Assembly: GCA_020846745.1 (NCBI GenBank)
Contig: JADLDI010000015.1
Coordinates: forward strand, 1-64,000
Source: Bryobacterales bacterium
Lineage (GTDB): Bacteria; Acidobacteriota; Terriglobia; Bryobacterales; Bryobacteraceae
Reading direction: 5' to 3'
DNA length: 64,000 bases
Made by a program: the position numbers and the translations under genes. A model generated the notes under the pieces. The model saw only the letters and a program-made list of their open reading frames with translations. It did not search any database and was not told the DNA's origin. This document shows, in pieces, positions 35,529 through 43,997 of this stretch; positions within the stretch are counted from its first letter, which is position 1, and each line of letters begins with the position of its first letter.

Positions 35529-36980
35529 ATGACACCCGAACTGAAACAGCTCCAAGAAAAAACCCGCCGGCATTTCCTCGAGCAGAGCCCGCTGGGACTC
35601 GCGGCCATGTACCTGGCCGACAAACTCGGCGCGGCCGCTACCAACCCGCAAGCGAATCCGCTGTCGGTGCGAAAGCCTCATCACGAGCCCAAGGCGCAGG
35701 CCGTCATCTACATGCATATGGCCGGCTCGCCGTCGCAATTGGAGTTATTCGACTACAAACCGGAGCTGATCAAGTACAACGGCAAGCCCTGTCCCGACGA
35801 GTTGCTGAAAGGCAAGCGATTCGCGTTTATCAAAGGCGTTCCGCAGATGATGGGTACGCCCTATCAGTTTGCCCAACATGGCAAATCGGGCGGATGGGTG
35901 AGTGAGTTACTTCCGCACTTCAGCAAGGTAGTCGACGATGTAACCATCATCCGATCGATGACCACCGACCAGTTCAATCATGCGCCCGCCCAGTTATTTC
36001 TCCACACCGGCACGCCACGTTTTGGCGGCGCCGCGATGGGCGCCTGGGCCACCTACGGCCTGGGCAGCGAAAACCAGGACCTGCCCGGTTACGTCGTTTT
36101 GGTCGGCGGCGGCAACAATCCCGATGCGGGCAAGAGTTTGTGGGGAAGCGGTTTTCTGCCGAGCGTCTACCAGGGCGTCCAATGCCGGACACAAGGCGAC
36201 CCCGTGCTCTTTTTGAGCGATCCAGAAGGCATGACCCGCAGCCTGCGCCGCAAAACTCTCGACGCCATCAAAGACCTGAACGAACTCCAGCAGCAGCGCG
36301 AAGGCGACCCGGAAACAGCGGCCCGCATCTCGCAGTACGAACTCGCCTATCGCATGCAAATGTCCGTGCCCGATGTAATGGACATCCAGAAAGAACCGGC
36401 GCACATTCACAAGCTCTACGGTTCCGAACCCGGCAAAGTTTCGTTCGCGAATAACTGCCTGCTCGCGCGCCGCTTAGTCGAGAAAGGCGTCCGCTTCGTG
36501 CAGTTATTCCAGTGGGGTTGGGACCATCACGGCTCGAGCAAGCGCGAAGACATCCGTCACGACCTGCCGATACGCACACGCAATATCGACCAACCCGTGG
36601 CGGCCCTCGTCCAGGACCTGAAGCAGCGCGGCCTTCTCGACAAGACTCTCATCGTTTGGGGCGGCGAATTCGGACGTACCCCGATGCGCGAAAATCGCGG
36701 CGGTTCGTATGGTTCGTTTGTTGGACGCGACCATCACCCTTATGCGTTTACGATGTGGATGGCGGGCGGCGGCATCAAGCGCGGGCTGAATTACGGGTCG
36801 ACCGATGAAATCGGGTACTATCCCGCTGAGAACAAAGTAGCCGTCCGGGACATACAGGCTACGGTACTGCATCTACTTGGCCTCGATGCCCGCAAATTGA
36901 GTTATCCGTTCCAGGGATTGAATCAACGCCTGATCGGACCAACCGACGAAGCCCGCGTACTGAACGATCTTATTGCTTAG
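35529..36980 (+). CDS. Tat-exported DUF1501 protein (second copy)
   Basis: 483 residues from ATG 35529, five bases after the DUF1553 stop; a 21-codon extension into that gene is rejected. The export signal is degenerate twin-arginine (KTRRHFLEQSPLGLAAMYLA). DUF1501 landmarks are [52 protein letters not shown] and [20 protein letters not shown]. It is clearly paralogous to 19469-20872. The repetition of the DUF1553+DUF1501 couple argues that the two products work together on an extracytoplasmic substrate. The end overlaps the convergent zinc-ribbon gene by 4 bp. Confidence 0.92.
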   Translation: MTPELKQLQEKTRRHFLEQSPLGLAAMYLADKLGAAATNPQANPLSVRKPHHEPKAQAVIYMHMAGSPSQLELFDYKPELIKYNGKPCPDELLKGKRFAFIKGVPQMMGTPYQFAQHGKSGGWVSELLPHFSKVVDDVTIIRSMTTDQFNHAPAQLFLHTGTPRFGGAAMGAWATYGLGSENQDLPGYVVLVGGGNNPDAGKSLWGSGFLPSVYQGVQCRTQGDPVLFLSDPEGMTRSLRRKTLDAIKDLNELQQQREGDPETAARISQYELAYRMQMSVPDVMDIQKEPAHIHKLYGSEPGKVSFANNCLLARRLVEKGVRFVQLFQWGWDHHGSSKREDIRHDLPIRTRNIDQPVAALVQDLKQRGLLDKTLIVWGGEFGRTPMRENRGGSYGSFVGRDHHPYAFTMWMAGGGIKRGLNYGSTDEIGYYPAENKVAVRDIQATVLHLLGLDARKLSYPFQGLNQRLIGPTDEARVLNDLIA

Positions 36981-37336
36981 CGGCTTTCGCCGGCGACCGG
37001 CGCCTTCACGGGCCGCCAGTCGTAGAACTGAAGGCGGCACAGATGACAGTGATAGAGCGGCGCAAACAGTAATTGCTGGATCCGGCTGATGGGGTGCCGG
37101 TGCATGCGATCGATGTGGTCGCGCTTTGTCCGGCGGTCCAGATTCGTTTGTCCACATTTCGGACAGTTGACATAGGGACGCCAGGCAAACGTCCACGCTT
37201 TCGGTAGGCCAAATCGCCGGTTGCAGTCTTCACATCGGAAGACTACTTCGTAGACCAGACGGTCAAAAAGCGAGCGGCGCGACCGGTGAACTTGACCTTG
37301 GCAAAACACACACTGCGGCATGCGGTCAAACTGCAT
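36977..37336 (-). CDS. Zinc-ribbon protein of unknown function
   Basis: About 119 residues from ATG 37336 (MQFDRMPQCVFC); ATG 37321 is a possible alternative, and a longer frame to 37459 runs into nadD. Four CxxC knuckles, CVFC, CEDC, CPKC and CHLC, would bind two zinc ions. Aromatic and basic segments lie between (VYEVVFRCEDCNRRFGLPKA). Such small multi-knuckle proteins often bind nucleic acid or protein, but no family was recognised. It follows nadD on the same strand after 52 bp. Confidence 0.6.
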   Translation of the reverse strand: MQFDRMPQCVFCQGQVHRSRRSLFDRLVYEVVFRCEDCNRRFGLPKAWTFAWRPYVNCPKCGQTNLDRRTKRDHIDRMHRHPISRIQQLLFAPLYHCHLCRLQFYDWRPVKAPVAGESR

Positions 37337-37388
37337 CCGATTATCGCAACAATTTAATCCGCAGACCACCGTGCATGGAGGCGAACCG

Positions 37389-37988
37389 TTATGAAGTGCG
37401 TGGATTCCGGGGCGCGGGGCCCGGCTTGCCGTAGAGCCCATGCTCGCGGATATAGGCAATCACCGGCGGAGGAACCGTCGGCGGCTCTTCCCCGCGCGCC
37501 AGGGCTTCGCGAATATCCGACGACGATACGGGCAGGGCCAGCGTGTCCAGCCGCCGCACGCGCGCGCCTTGCGGCACCGTGTATTCGTGCCCGGGCCGTG
37601 TCACCACAATGAACTCTACGGCCGCGATCACGTCTTGCCAGCGGAACCATGTCTGTATCTCGGCGAACGCATCCGCGCCGATCAGAAACAGAAGCTCATC
37701 GGACGGCCGCGCGGCACGCAACTTCTCGATGGTGTGGATGGAATAACTGCGCAGGGTACCTTCTTCAATTCGCGACGCGACAAATCCCGGCTCGCCGGCG
37801 CACGCCAGTTCCACCATCCGATAGCGAGCGCCGAACGGGGTCGCCGTCACACCCGACTTATGCGGCGGCACGGCGTTGGGGACAAATAGCACTTCGTTGA
37901 GATCGAAATGCGCCATCGCCTCTCGAGCCACCGTCAGGTGCGCCGTATGAATCGGATCGAACGTGCCGCCGAAGACACCAACTCGCAC
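37389..37988 (-). CDS. nadD: Nicotinate-nucleotide adenylyltransferase
   Basis: 199 residues. GGTFDPIHTAH (7-17) is the nucleotidyl-transferase signature of NadD, with the two His of the HxGH-like site. LFVPNAVPPHKSG, LLFLIGADAFAEIQTWFRWQ and the late VSSSDIR are also diagnostic. It joins nicotinate mononucleotide to AMP from ATP to give deamido-NAD in cytosolic NAD synthesis. Length is typical (about 190-220). It is third in a tight minus-strand series (site-2 protease, DUF1080, nadD), with a 6-bp gap before it. Confidence 0.95.
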   Translation of the reverse strand: MRVGVFGGTFDPIHTAHLTVAREAMAHFDLNEVLFVPNAVPPHKSGVTATPFGARYRMVELACAGEPGFVASRIEEGTLRSYSIHTIEKLRAARPSDELLFLIGADAFAEIQTWFRWQDVIAAVEFIVVTRPGHEYTVPQGARVRRLDTLALPVSSSDIREALARGEEPPTVPPPVIAYIREHGLYGKPGPAPRNPRTS

Positions 37989-37994
37989 GCCGGT

Positions 37995-38609
37995 TTACAG
38001 GACCTTGATCCGCATGTTGCGGAACTCCGCCCTCATGCCGGGCCCTTTGTGCAACTGCAGGGCGAGCACGCCGCTCATCTTTGAGGTGTCTTTGATATCG
38101 GCTGTAACTACGCCGTTCACCGTGATGCGGATCGTGTCGCCTTTGCAGTAGATCTCATAATCATTCCAGTCGTTGTTCTTCACAACCTTCTCGGCTTTGC
38201 CTTTCCAGCCATTCACGATGATGCCGCGCGTGCCGCGTTCGTCGTAGATCGAACCCCAGTAGTTGCCCTCGGCCATGTCGGCCTGCAGGCCTTTCACGAC
38301 AAAGTCCGGTAACTCTTCGCTGCGGAACTGCACGCCCGAGTTATGGTTGCGCAGCTTCACCTGGAACTTCAGGTGGAAGTCGCCAAACTGCCGCTTATGG
38401 ATGAGAAATGTGTTATGCGGAATCTCAATGCCGTCAGTGGATCCGACAATCACGCCGTTCTCGACCTTCCACAGCCGCGTGTCGCCTTTCCACTCGCTGA
38501 GATTCTTGCCGTTGAATAGCGGTTTAAAGCCCTCCTTCTTCTCTTCTTTGGAGATGGACTGCGCCATTACGAGGGCCGCGCTGAACAACAAAATTGCAAG
38601 GTTCTTCAC
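37995..38609 (-). CDS. Secreted DUF1080 (3-keto-disaccharide hydrolase-like) protein
   Basis: 204 residues from GTG 38609; the longer frame lacks a signal peptide and overlaps the upstream gene. The signal is VKNLAILLFSAALVMAQ. The DUF1080 beta-jelly roll is evident from FKPLFNGKNLSEWKGDTRLW, GDFHLKFQVKLRNHNSGVQF, WNDYEIYCKGDTIRITVNG and GVLALQLHKGPGM. Members cleave 3-keto-glycosides made by Gfo/Idh/MocA-type oxidases, and two Gfo/Idh/MocA genes lie in this window. No operon link is present, so this is context only. Confidence 0.88.
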   Translation of the reverse strand: MKNLAILLFSAALVMAQSISKEEKKEGFKPLFNGKNLSEWKGDTRLWKVENGVIVGSTDGIEIPHNTFLIHKRQFGDFHLKFQVKLRNHNSGVQFRSEELPDFVVKGLQADMAEGNYWGSIYDERGTRGIIVNGWKGKAEKVVKNNDWNDYEIYCKGDTIRITVNGVVTADIKDTSKMSGVLALQLHKGPGMRAEFRNMRIKVL

Positions 38610-38629
38610 AGTTCTGAATTGTAGCCCAG

Positions 38630-39331
38630 TTAGCGGAAGCCCCCGCCATAGAGCGCCACAATCGCCGTCCGGAACACCGGGAAGAAGATGTGATCGAAGA
38701 CGTTCCAAGCCACCAGAATCCCCAACAGCGAGAACATCGGCTGCCGCACCAACTCCACGTATTTCCGGTGCAATCCTTCCGGCAACAGCAGCCCGATCGC
38801 GCTATGCCCATCGAGCGGGGCCACCGGAATCAAGTTGAACAGCCCCAGCAATAAATTCAACGAAAACACGATGCTCACAAACGCCGCCACGCCATCCGCC
38901 AACCCCGAAACGCGCGCCTCCGTGATGTGCGAGAACCCGATTCCGCCGGGGATCTGAAAATACCCCAGCGCCATGCCGATATGAATCACGATGGCGGCAA
39001 TGATCACCAGCGTGAAGTTCGCCGCCGGACCGGCCAGCGCCATAGCGGACGCCCGCTTCGGATGCCGGTGTTCCCAGAACGGATCGTAGGGCGCGCTTCC
39101 CCAACCGATCATCCACCCGCCCATCAAAAACGACAGCAACGGCACGATCACGGTGCCAAACGGCTCGCGTTGTATGTGCGGCAGCGGATTGAGCGTCACC
39201 TGCCCGGCATGATACGCCGTCAGGTCGCCGCCCAGTTTCGCCGCCAGGCTGTGCGCCGCCTCATGCGCCGTCAACGACAGCAGAAACGCCACGTACCACA
39301 GCGGCAGTTGCGCCAATATGTCTGTGTTCAT
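38630..39331 (-). CDS. Site-2 protease-like M50 metallopeptidase
   Basis: 233 residues with five or six membrane helices. HEAAH (23-27) in the first helix is the zinc site. FNLIPVAPLDGHSAIGLLLP in a late helix provides the NPDG-like third ligand (here APLDG). The layout AGPAANFTLVIIAAIV is typical of the small S2P/SpoIVFB-like 'site-2 protease family' proteins. It would cut membrane proteins inside the bilayer; targets are unknown. It is the first gene of the cluster with DUF1080 and nadD, with 20 bp to the next start. Confidence 0.88.
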   Translation of the reverse strand: MNTDILAQLPLWYVAFLLSLTAHEAAHSLAAKLGGDLTAYHAGQVTLNPLPHIQREPFGTVIVPLLSFLMGGWMIGWGSAPYDPFWEHRHPKRASAMALAGPAANFTLVIIAAIVIHIGMALGYFQIPGGIGFSHITEARVSGLADGVAAFVSIVFSLNLLLGLFNLIPVAPLDGHSAIGLLLPEGLHRKYVELVRQPMFSLLGILVAWNVFDHIFFPVFRTAIVALYGGGFR

Positions 39332-39360
39332 CTATCGCTCAGTTATCGCTTATCGCTCGG

Positions 39361-40146
39361 TTATCGCTCGGCCGAAAACAGCAGCGGTTTGCCGTAGCCC
39401 ATTTCCTGGTAGACCACGCCGGGCGCCTTTAAAAACAACGATGCGCGAAATTGTTTCGGATCCGCCTGATTGTCCGCGAACATGTCGTAGTGGCAAGGGA
39501 TGGCCGCCTTCGGTTTGATCTTCCCCACAATGTCGGCCGCCTCCCAGTGCGACAGGTTGTTGAAGCCGCCGTTGATGCACGTGATCACAAGGTCGGGCTT
39601 GTGCTTTGCAGCCGACACCAGCAGGTCTGTATAGTCCGTATCGCCCGTCACGTACACTCGCGGACCGTTGCCAAAGGAAAACACAAAACCCATGTGGTTG
39701 AGATCGGTATCGTCGGTCGGCAAGGCGAAGGTTCCGTTGATCTTCACGTCTTTGAATTCCATTTCGCACTGTGGATACGACACGTGAATGCGGCCGTCTT
39801 CCACCTTCTCCGCGCGATAGACATCCGTCGCCGGGTGCGGCCCCACAAAGGCGATGGTGTCCTTGTTCTTTACGCGCCGCACGGTTTCGGGATCGGTATG
39901 GTCCTGGTGATTGTGCGTGCAGGTGAAGACGTCGATGTCGAGTTCCTCGGGTTCAATCAGAACCGGCACCCGGCGCTTCAAATCGATGCCGGGGTGCAAG
40001 CCTTCGCAGCTATCAGTCAGGTACAGGTCGGTCGAAACCAGCGTTCCTTCGGGGCTCTTGAAGATGAACCCGTTCTGGCCAAACCACCAGATGGCCACAT
40101 GGTTTTTCGGCACCGCGAAGTGGCGGATCTCTTTCATTAACGACAT
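39361..40146 (-). CDS. UlaG-like metallo-beta-lactamase-fold hydrolase
   Basis: 261 residues from ATG 40146 (MSLMKEIRHFAVPKNHVAIW). The zinc motif HNHQDH is at 78-83. VGPHPATDVYRAE, VYVTGDTDYTDLLVSAAKHK and AIPCHYDMFADN give the remaining ligands. The order and spacing resemble L-ascorbate-6-phosphate lactonase UlaG, but no ascorbate-PTS genes are nearby, so the true substrate may be another sugar lactone. It is divergent from the cNMP-binding gene, with a shared 149-bp intergenic region. Confidence 0.82.
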   Translation of the reverse strand: MSLMKEIRHFAVPKNHVAIWWFGQNGFIFKSPEGTLVSTDLYLTDSCEGLHPGIDLKRRVPVLIEPEELDIDVFTCTHNHQDHTDPETVRRVKNKDTIAFVGPHPATDVYRAEKVEDGRIHVSYPQCEMEFKDVKINGTFALPTDDTDLNHMGFVFSFGNGPRVYVTGDTDYTDLLVSAAKHKPDLVITCINGGFNNLSHWEAADIVGKIKPKAAIPCHYDMFADNQADPKQFRASLFLKAPGVVYQEMGYGKPLLFSAER

Positions 40147-40295
40147 TGCATTCTCTATCGTCGCAAACTCCAGGAGGAGCGTGGTCTGACGAAACCTGCC
40201 CGCTTTGGTGGGCAAATTGCGAGTATTCAGGTCGAGCGTTCATTCTGTGCGCGAGACAGAGGAAATGCGGGTGTTGCCACCCACCCAGGGGCGTT

Positions 40296-40817
40296 ATGAC
40301 ACTGGATTGTTTGCGAAACCACCCATTCACGCGGGGTCTGACGCAGAGTCAGATCCAACTTTTGAGTTCGTTGGCCACGACGGTTGTCGTTGAAGAAGAC
40401 GAGATTGTTTTGGAAGAAGGGCAGCGGTCGGAGGCTTTCTATTTTTTGATTTCGGGAAGCGTCGCGGTTGAGATGAAGAGCCCCGTCTGCACCATTAACC
40501 TTCAGGTTCTCGGTCCCGGTGAGGTGTTCGGATGGTCTTCCCTGCTCGATATGCAGGACACACTGTTCCAGGTCCGTTCGCGGGAGCGCACCACGGTGTT
40601 ACGCCTCTCCGGCCGCAGCCTGATCGAAGCGTTTCTTGACGACGCCGAACTCGGCGCTGAATTCATGCGCCGCACCCTTAAGGTGGTGGCCGGGCGCGTG
40701 AAAGCGACAGAACTCAGGTTTGCCGAGATGTGCGGCGTCCGTGTCCGCCAGACGCATCTAAACTCTCATATTCCCGGCACTGGGACTTCTGTCCCCTTCC
40801 GATCTGCCGATACATAA
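40296..40817 (+). CDS. Cyclic-nucleotide-binding-domain protein without a DNA-binding domain
   Basis: 173 residues from ATG 40296, with AGGGG five bases upstream; the longer frame to 40146 overlaps the divergent gene. The CAP-type beta-barrel is clear: VVVEEDEIVLEEGQRSEAFY, FLISGSVAVEM, LGPGEVFGWSSLLD and VLRLSGRSLIEAFLDDAELG. The phosphate-binding cassette is close to GEVFGW(S)SL and lacks the RPRAAT-like Arg of true cAMP binders. After the C-helix the chain ends without the winged helix of Crp/Fnr, so it is not a standard transcription factor. Its last 52 bp overlap the convergent Gfo/Idh/MocA gene. Confidence 0.8.
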   Translation: MTLDCLRNHPFTRGLTQSQIQLLSSLATTVVVEEDEIVLEEGQRSEAFYFLISGSVAVEMKSPVCTINLQVLGPGEVFGWSSLLDMQDTLFQVRSRERTTVLRLSGRSLIEAFLDDAELGAEFMRRTLKVVAGRVKATELRFAEMCGVRVRQTHLNSHIPGTGTSVPFRSADT

Positions 40818-41920
40818 CCGGCGTAGATCGCCAGCGTGATGTCGATGGCCAGGTCGAGGTTGCACTCCGGCTCACGCCCGGCCCGCATCGAATTCACGAA
40901 ATCGTGCATCTCGTAGAACTGCCCGTTGCTCCATCCGAACTCGGGATAGGCCGGAATCCACCCTTCGTTGGAGCTGATTTTTTCCATCAGGTCCATCCCG
41001 GCGAATTCTTTCTTGTCGGGGCTATAGAGATCCACGACGCGAACCGGTTGTATGTGGCACCGCGTGCGGTGGTTGTTCGCAAACACTTCCACGTAGTCGT
41101 AAACCCCGCCCAGCACCAGTTCGCTGGTCATCACGTCGGCCACCATGCCGTCGTCGAACACCACGTGCAGAAAGGCGTAATCTTCCGTGTCGTGGTAGGT
41201 GGTCCGCAGATACCCGCGATCCTCAAACGCCTTTTCTTTTGTGATCGCGTGCGTCCGGCAACTCACCGCCACGGGCCGAATCGGCGTGCCCCTGCGCGCC
41301 ATCCCCTCCTTGCGCTTCAAATAGAGGACGCCGCCGAGCGGATGGCACCCTTTCCCGATCAGCGATCCGCCGCCTTGTTCGCTCCAGATGCCATACACGG
41401 GCGAGTGCGACCCGGAGTGCGACTCCTCGGCCACCATGCGTAAGATCTGCGCTTTGGTATGTTCCAATATCTGGCGTTCCCGCTGGATGGACGGCGCGTA
41501 GATATAGTTCTCCGCATAACCCAACAGGATGCCGCTCTTGGCAACCACGCCGCGCAGATCGCGCAACTCTTCGGCGATCGCCGCAAGCATCTCTTCTTTC
41601 GAATGCTTCAGCGGCGATCCGAAGAACCCATGGAACGGCTTCTCGACAATTACGTGTTTCCCGGCCGCGGCGGCGGCGCGGATATAGGCGGCGTGCGACG
41701 AAGGGGGCGTGCAGATGTCGAGCACATCGATATCGGGCAGCATCGCCTCCACTGACTCGTAAGCGCGAACGCCAAACTCAGCGGCAAATGCGTTCCGCGA
41801 CTCCGCCCGGGCGCTCGTCACGCCCACCGTAGCAGCGGGCAATCCGCGGAGATTTTTGTGGTGAAACCGGCCGGCAAATCCTGAGCCGGCGATACCGATG
41901 CGAAGCAGGTCTGAACTCAT
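40766..41920 (-). CDS. Gfo/Idh/MocA family oxidoreductase (second)
   Basis: 384 residues. The Rossmann motif is IGIAGSGFAGRFH. CTPPSSHAAYIRAAAAAGKH and VIVEKPFHG follow, with the EKP Lys. The C-terminal domain includes GGGSLIGKGCHPLGGVLYLK and DFVNSMRAGREPECNLDLA, which closes as usual for NAD(P)-dependent sugar or inositol dehydrogenases. The ~25-residue loop FFGSPLKHSKEEMLAAIAEE after EKPF is longer than usual. The substrate is unknown. It has only moderate similarity to the copy at 4930, so the two probably serve different substrates. Confidence 0.87.
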   Translation of the reverse strand: MSSDLLRIGIAGSGFAGRFHHKNLRGLPAATVGVTSARAESRNAFAAEFGVRAYESVEAMLPDIDVLDICTPPSSHAAYIRAAAAAGKHVIVEKPFHGFFGSPLKHSKEEMLAAIAEELRDLRGVVAKSGILLGYAENYIYAPSIQRERQILEHTKAQILRMVAEESHSGSHSPVYGIWSEQGGGSLIGKGCHPLGGVLYLKRKEGMARRGTPIRPVAVSCRTHAITKEKAFEDRGYLRTTYHDTEDYAFLHVVFDDGMVADVMTSELVLGGVYDYVEVFANNHRTRCHIQPVRVVDLYSPDKKEFAGMDLMEKISSNEGWIPAYPEFGWSNGQFYEMHDFVNSMRAGREPECNLDLAIDITLAIYAGYVSADRKGTEVPVPGI

Positions 41921-41978
41921 TGCGGGAATCTATGTAGGCTAACACCCAACCAGACGTCCCGCCCCGCCGGTTGGCGGG

Positions 41979-43997
41979 TCAGTTACTCGAAGCCGGGCGC
42001 TCGTACGGCGCCTTCAAATACTTCGCCGCCTCTTCCTGCGCGTTCTGCGTATTGTCTTTGGTGCGGATCGCCAGGTTGTACTCGTTGATCGCGCGCTCGC
42101 GTTGACCGGTAATGTCGAAGATCTTACCCACGTTGATATGTGCCCAAACCTCGGTCCACTTCGGCTCCAGGTCGCCGTTGAGCGCGTCGCGGAACGAGTT
42201 AGCCGCCGCCTGGTAGTTGCGCTGCAGGAAGAACAGTTCGGCCACGCGATAGTGCGCGAGCGACGAATTGCGGTTCACGTCGAGCGCCTTCTGATATTCC
42301 TTCAGCGCGTCGCCGAACTCCGACACTTCCGCGAACATTTCGCCGCGCCGGATAGCCACGGCCACACGCATCTGGTTCGAATACCGCAGCACACGGTTGT
42401 TCGGATCGATGGTGACCTTCTTCGGCCGCCCGAACGTTTCCACCACAAACTCAGACGACGTGCCCACCACTTCCACCTGCTTGGTCTCCGGGTTGCCTTC
42501 CGTCTCAATCAGCAGATCCACCGGCATGCGGAACGTATCGAGATCCTGCGACACCTTGCCCATGATCCGGAACCCGTTCGTCGTCCGGAACACCGTGTAT
42601 TCCAGCTTGAACTCCGGCGCGCCCGACGATTCGATCCACTGCACGAAGAACCCTTGCAGGTTCCGCTCGCTCACCTGTTCGGCGGCTTTTCGGAAATCGT
42701 CGGTGTTCACCGACTTTCCGGCATTCGCTTCCAGAAACCTGGTCAGCAGCGTCTTGAACTTGTCGTCGCCGATCGAGTAACGCAGCATGCCCAGCACCGC
42801 CGTACCCTTGGCGCCCGACACGGCCCAGTATTCGGGCGAGTAATCTTCCAGCCGCGCGGTTTGGATGACCGGGATATCGTCGATGGTCAGCGCCTCGACA
42901 TACACATCTTTCATCTCGGTTTCGTACGCGCCCGCGCCCGACTGCGATTCCACCCACAGCAGTTCCGCCATGCGCGCGCCGCCGTTCACCAGCCACATGT
43001 GCGCCCGCGTCGTAGGCGACACGTTGTTGCCCCACCACTGCCGCGCCACCTGGTTCACCAGCAGCCGTGTGTTCACCGATTTCCCGATCGCTCGCGGATT
43101 CAGGAACAGAATGCCCGGAGCCGAGTAGCCGTTCGGGGCGCCCGCTTCCGTCTCCACAACTGTCAAATTCGCTTGCGGCGGAATCCCGAACAGCGATGTC
43201 AGAAACGTCATTACCTTGCCGATTTCCTGTCCGTATGGGCCGGCCATGTCGGCCGAATCGCTGCGGAAATAGAGCAGTGTGGTGACTCCTTCGGCCGACG
43301 TCCGGTTGGCCTCGCCCTTCACAATCGCCACGCTGCCGGGAAAACTGGGCCGCGTATGCTCGAACTCAAATACGGTGTTCGCCCCGTCGCGCCCCTTGGT
43401 CTCTAAACCGCTGGCCACCACCCGGAACCCGTCCGGAACGCTGATCTTCATGTGCGCCGCAAAGCGATCCGTCGTGTAGCCGTTCACGGGAAACCACCGC
43501 GCCGGATAGAGCAGAAACGAATAATCCGCCTGGATGGACGCGAACTTCACGCCATACACAGGGGATTCTTCCGTGCCCGTCAACCGCCCATCGTATCGGA
43601 TCACGACAGTTTCGGCCTTGCCCTTCGGCAACGGTTCGGGGAAGTTTACGCGGACGGTGTAATCCTGCTGATTGCGCGACGCCGACAGGTCGCGACCCGC
43701 CCCGTCCACGGCCTTCGAAACGCGCAACGCATTGTTCAACTCGAAGATGGCGTAGGTAGTGTTCTCTTCCGTGGGAAGAAAGCGGATAGCGGCGGTAGCG
43801 GTTAAACTCTGTGTCCGCGGGTTGACCTCGGCCTCGATCTGATAGTCCTGCACATCGATGCCGGGCCGCTTGTTGTCCTGCCCGAACAGGACCGCCGCAG
43901 CCGCCCAGACCATCAGGACCCACACCTTCAGGACCGACACCTTCAGGCCCGACACCCTCAGGCCCGACACCCTCAGGCAATGCTTAAGAGATCGCAT
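41979..43997 (-). CDS. M1-peptidase-like protein with lost zinc site and C-terminal TPRs
   Basis: 672 residues, exported (hydrophobic segment ~20-38, WVLMVWAAAAVLFGQ). Residues ~45-440 follow the aminopeptidase N (M1) plan: a beta-saddle domain (VQDYQIEAEVNPRTQSLTAT), then the gluzincin domain. The catalytic HEXXH is replaced by NQVAR (315-319) within LLVNQVARQWWGNNVSP, and the NEG third-ligand motif is NGG (338-340). A C-terminal TPR-like array follows (~580-660: EYQKALDVNRNSSLAHYRVA, IFDITGQRERAINEYNLAIR). It is therefore probably a non-catalytic binding or scaffold protein. The start overlaps lpxB by 14 bp. Confidence 0.82.
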   Translation of the reverse strand: MRSLKHCLRVSGLRVSGLKVSVLKVWVLMVWAAAAVLFGQDNKRPGIDVQDYQIEAEVNPRTQSLTATAAIRFLPTEENTTYAIFELNNALRVSKAVDGAGRDLSASRNQQDYTVRVNFPEPLPKGKAETVVIRYDGRLTGTEESPVYGVKFASIQADYSFLLYPARWFPVNGYTTDRFAAHMKISVPDGFRVVASGLETKGRDGANTVFEFEHTRPSFPGSVAIVKGEANRTSAEGVTTLLYFRSDSADMAGPYGQEIGKVMTFLTSLFGIPPQANLTVVETEAGAPNGYSAPGILFLNPRAIGKSVNTRLLVNQVARQWWGNNVSPTTRAHMWLVNGGARMAELLWVESQSGAGAYETEMKDVYVEALTIDDIPVIQTARLEDYSPEYWAVSGAKGTAVLGMLRYSIGDDKFKTLLTRFLEANAGKSVNTDDFRKAAEQVSERNLQGFFVQWIESSGAPEFKLEYTVFRTTNGFRIMGKVSQDLDTFRMPVDLLIETEGNPETKQVEVVGTSSEFVVETFGRPKKVTIDPNNRVLRYSNQMRVAVAIRRGEMFAEVSEFGDALKEYQKALDVNRNSSLAHYRVAELFFLQRNYQAAANSFRDALNGDLEPKWTEVWAHINVGKIFDITGQRERAINEYNLAIRTKDNTQNAQEEAAKYLKAPYERPASSN
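43911..43978 (-). repeat. 15-bp tandem repeat in the signal-peptide region
   Basis: About four and a half copies of a 15-bp unit (CTTCAGGCCCGACAC and variants) lie inside the first 30 codons of the M1-like gene. They encode LRVSG-LRVSG-LKVSV-LKVWV-LMVW. The unit length is a multiple of three, so copy-number change would lengthen or shorten the signal region without shifting frame. Confidence 0.85.

Noticed and set aside
42102-43406. 434-codon plus-strand frame inside the M1-like gene
   Set aside because: His/Arg-rich low-complexity shadow of the minus-strand coding sequence.
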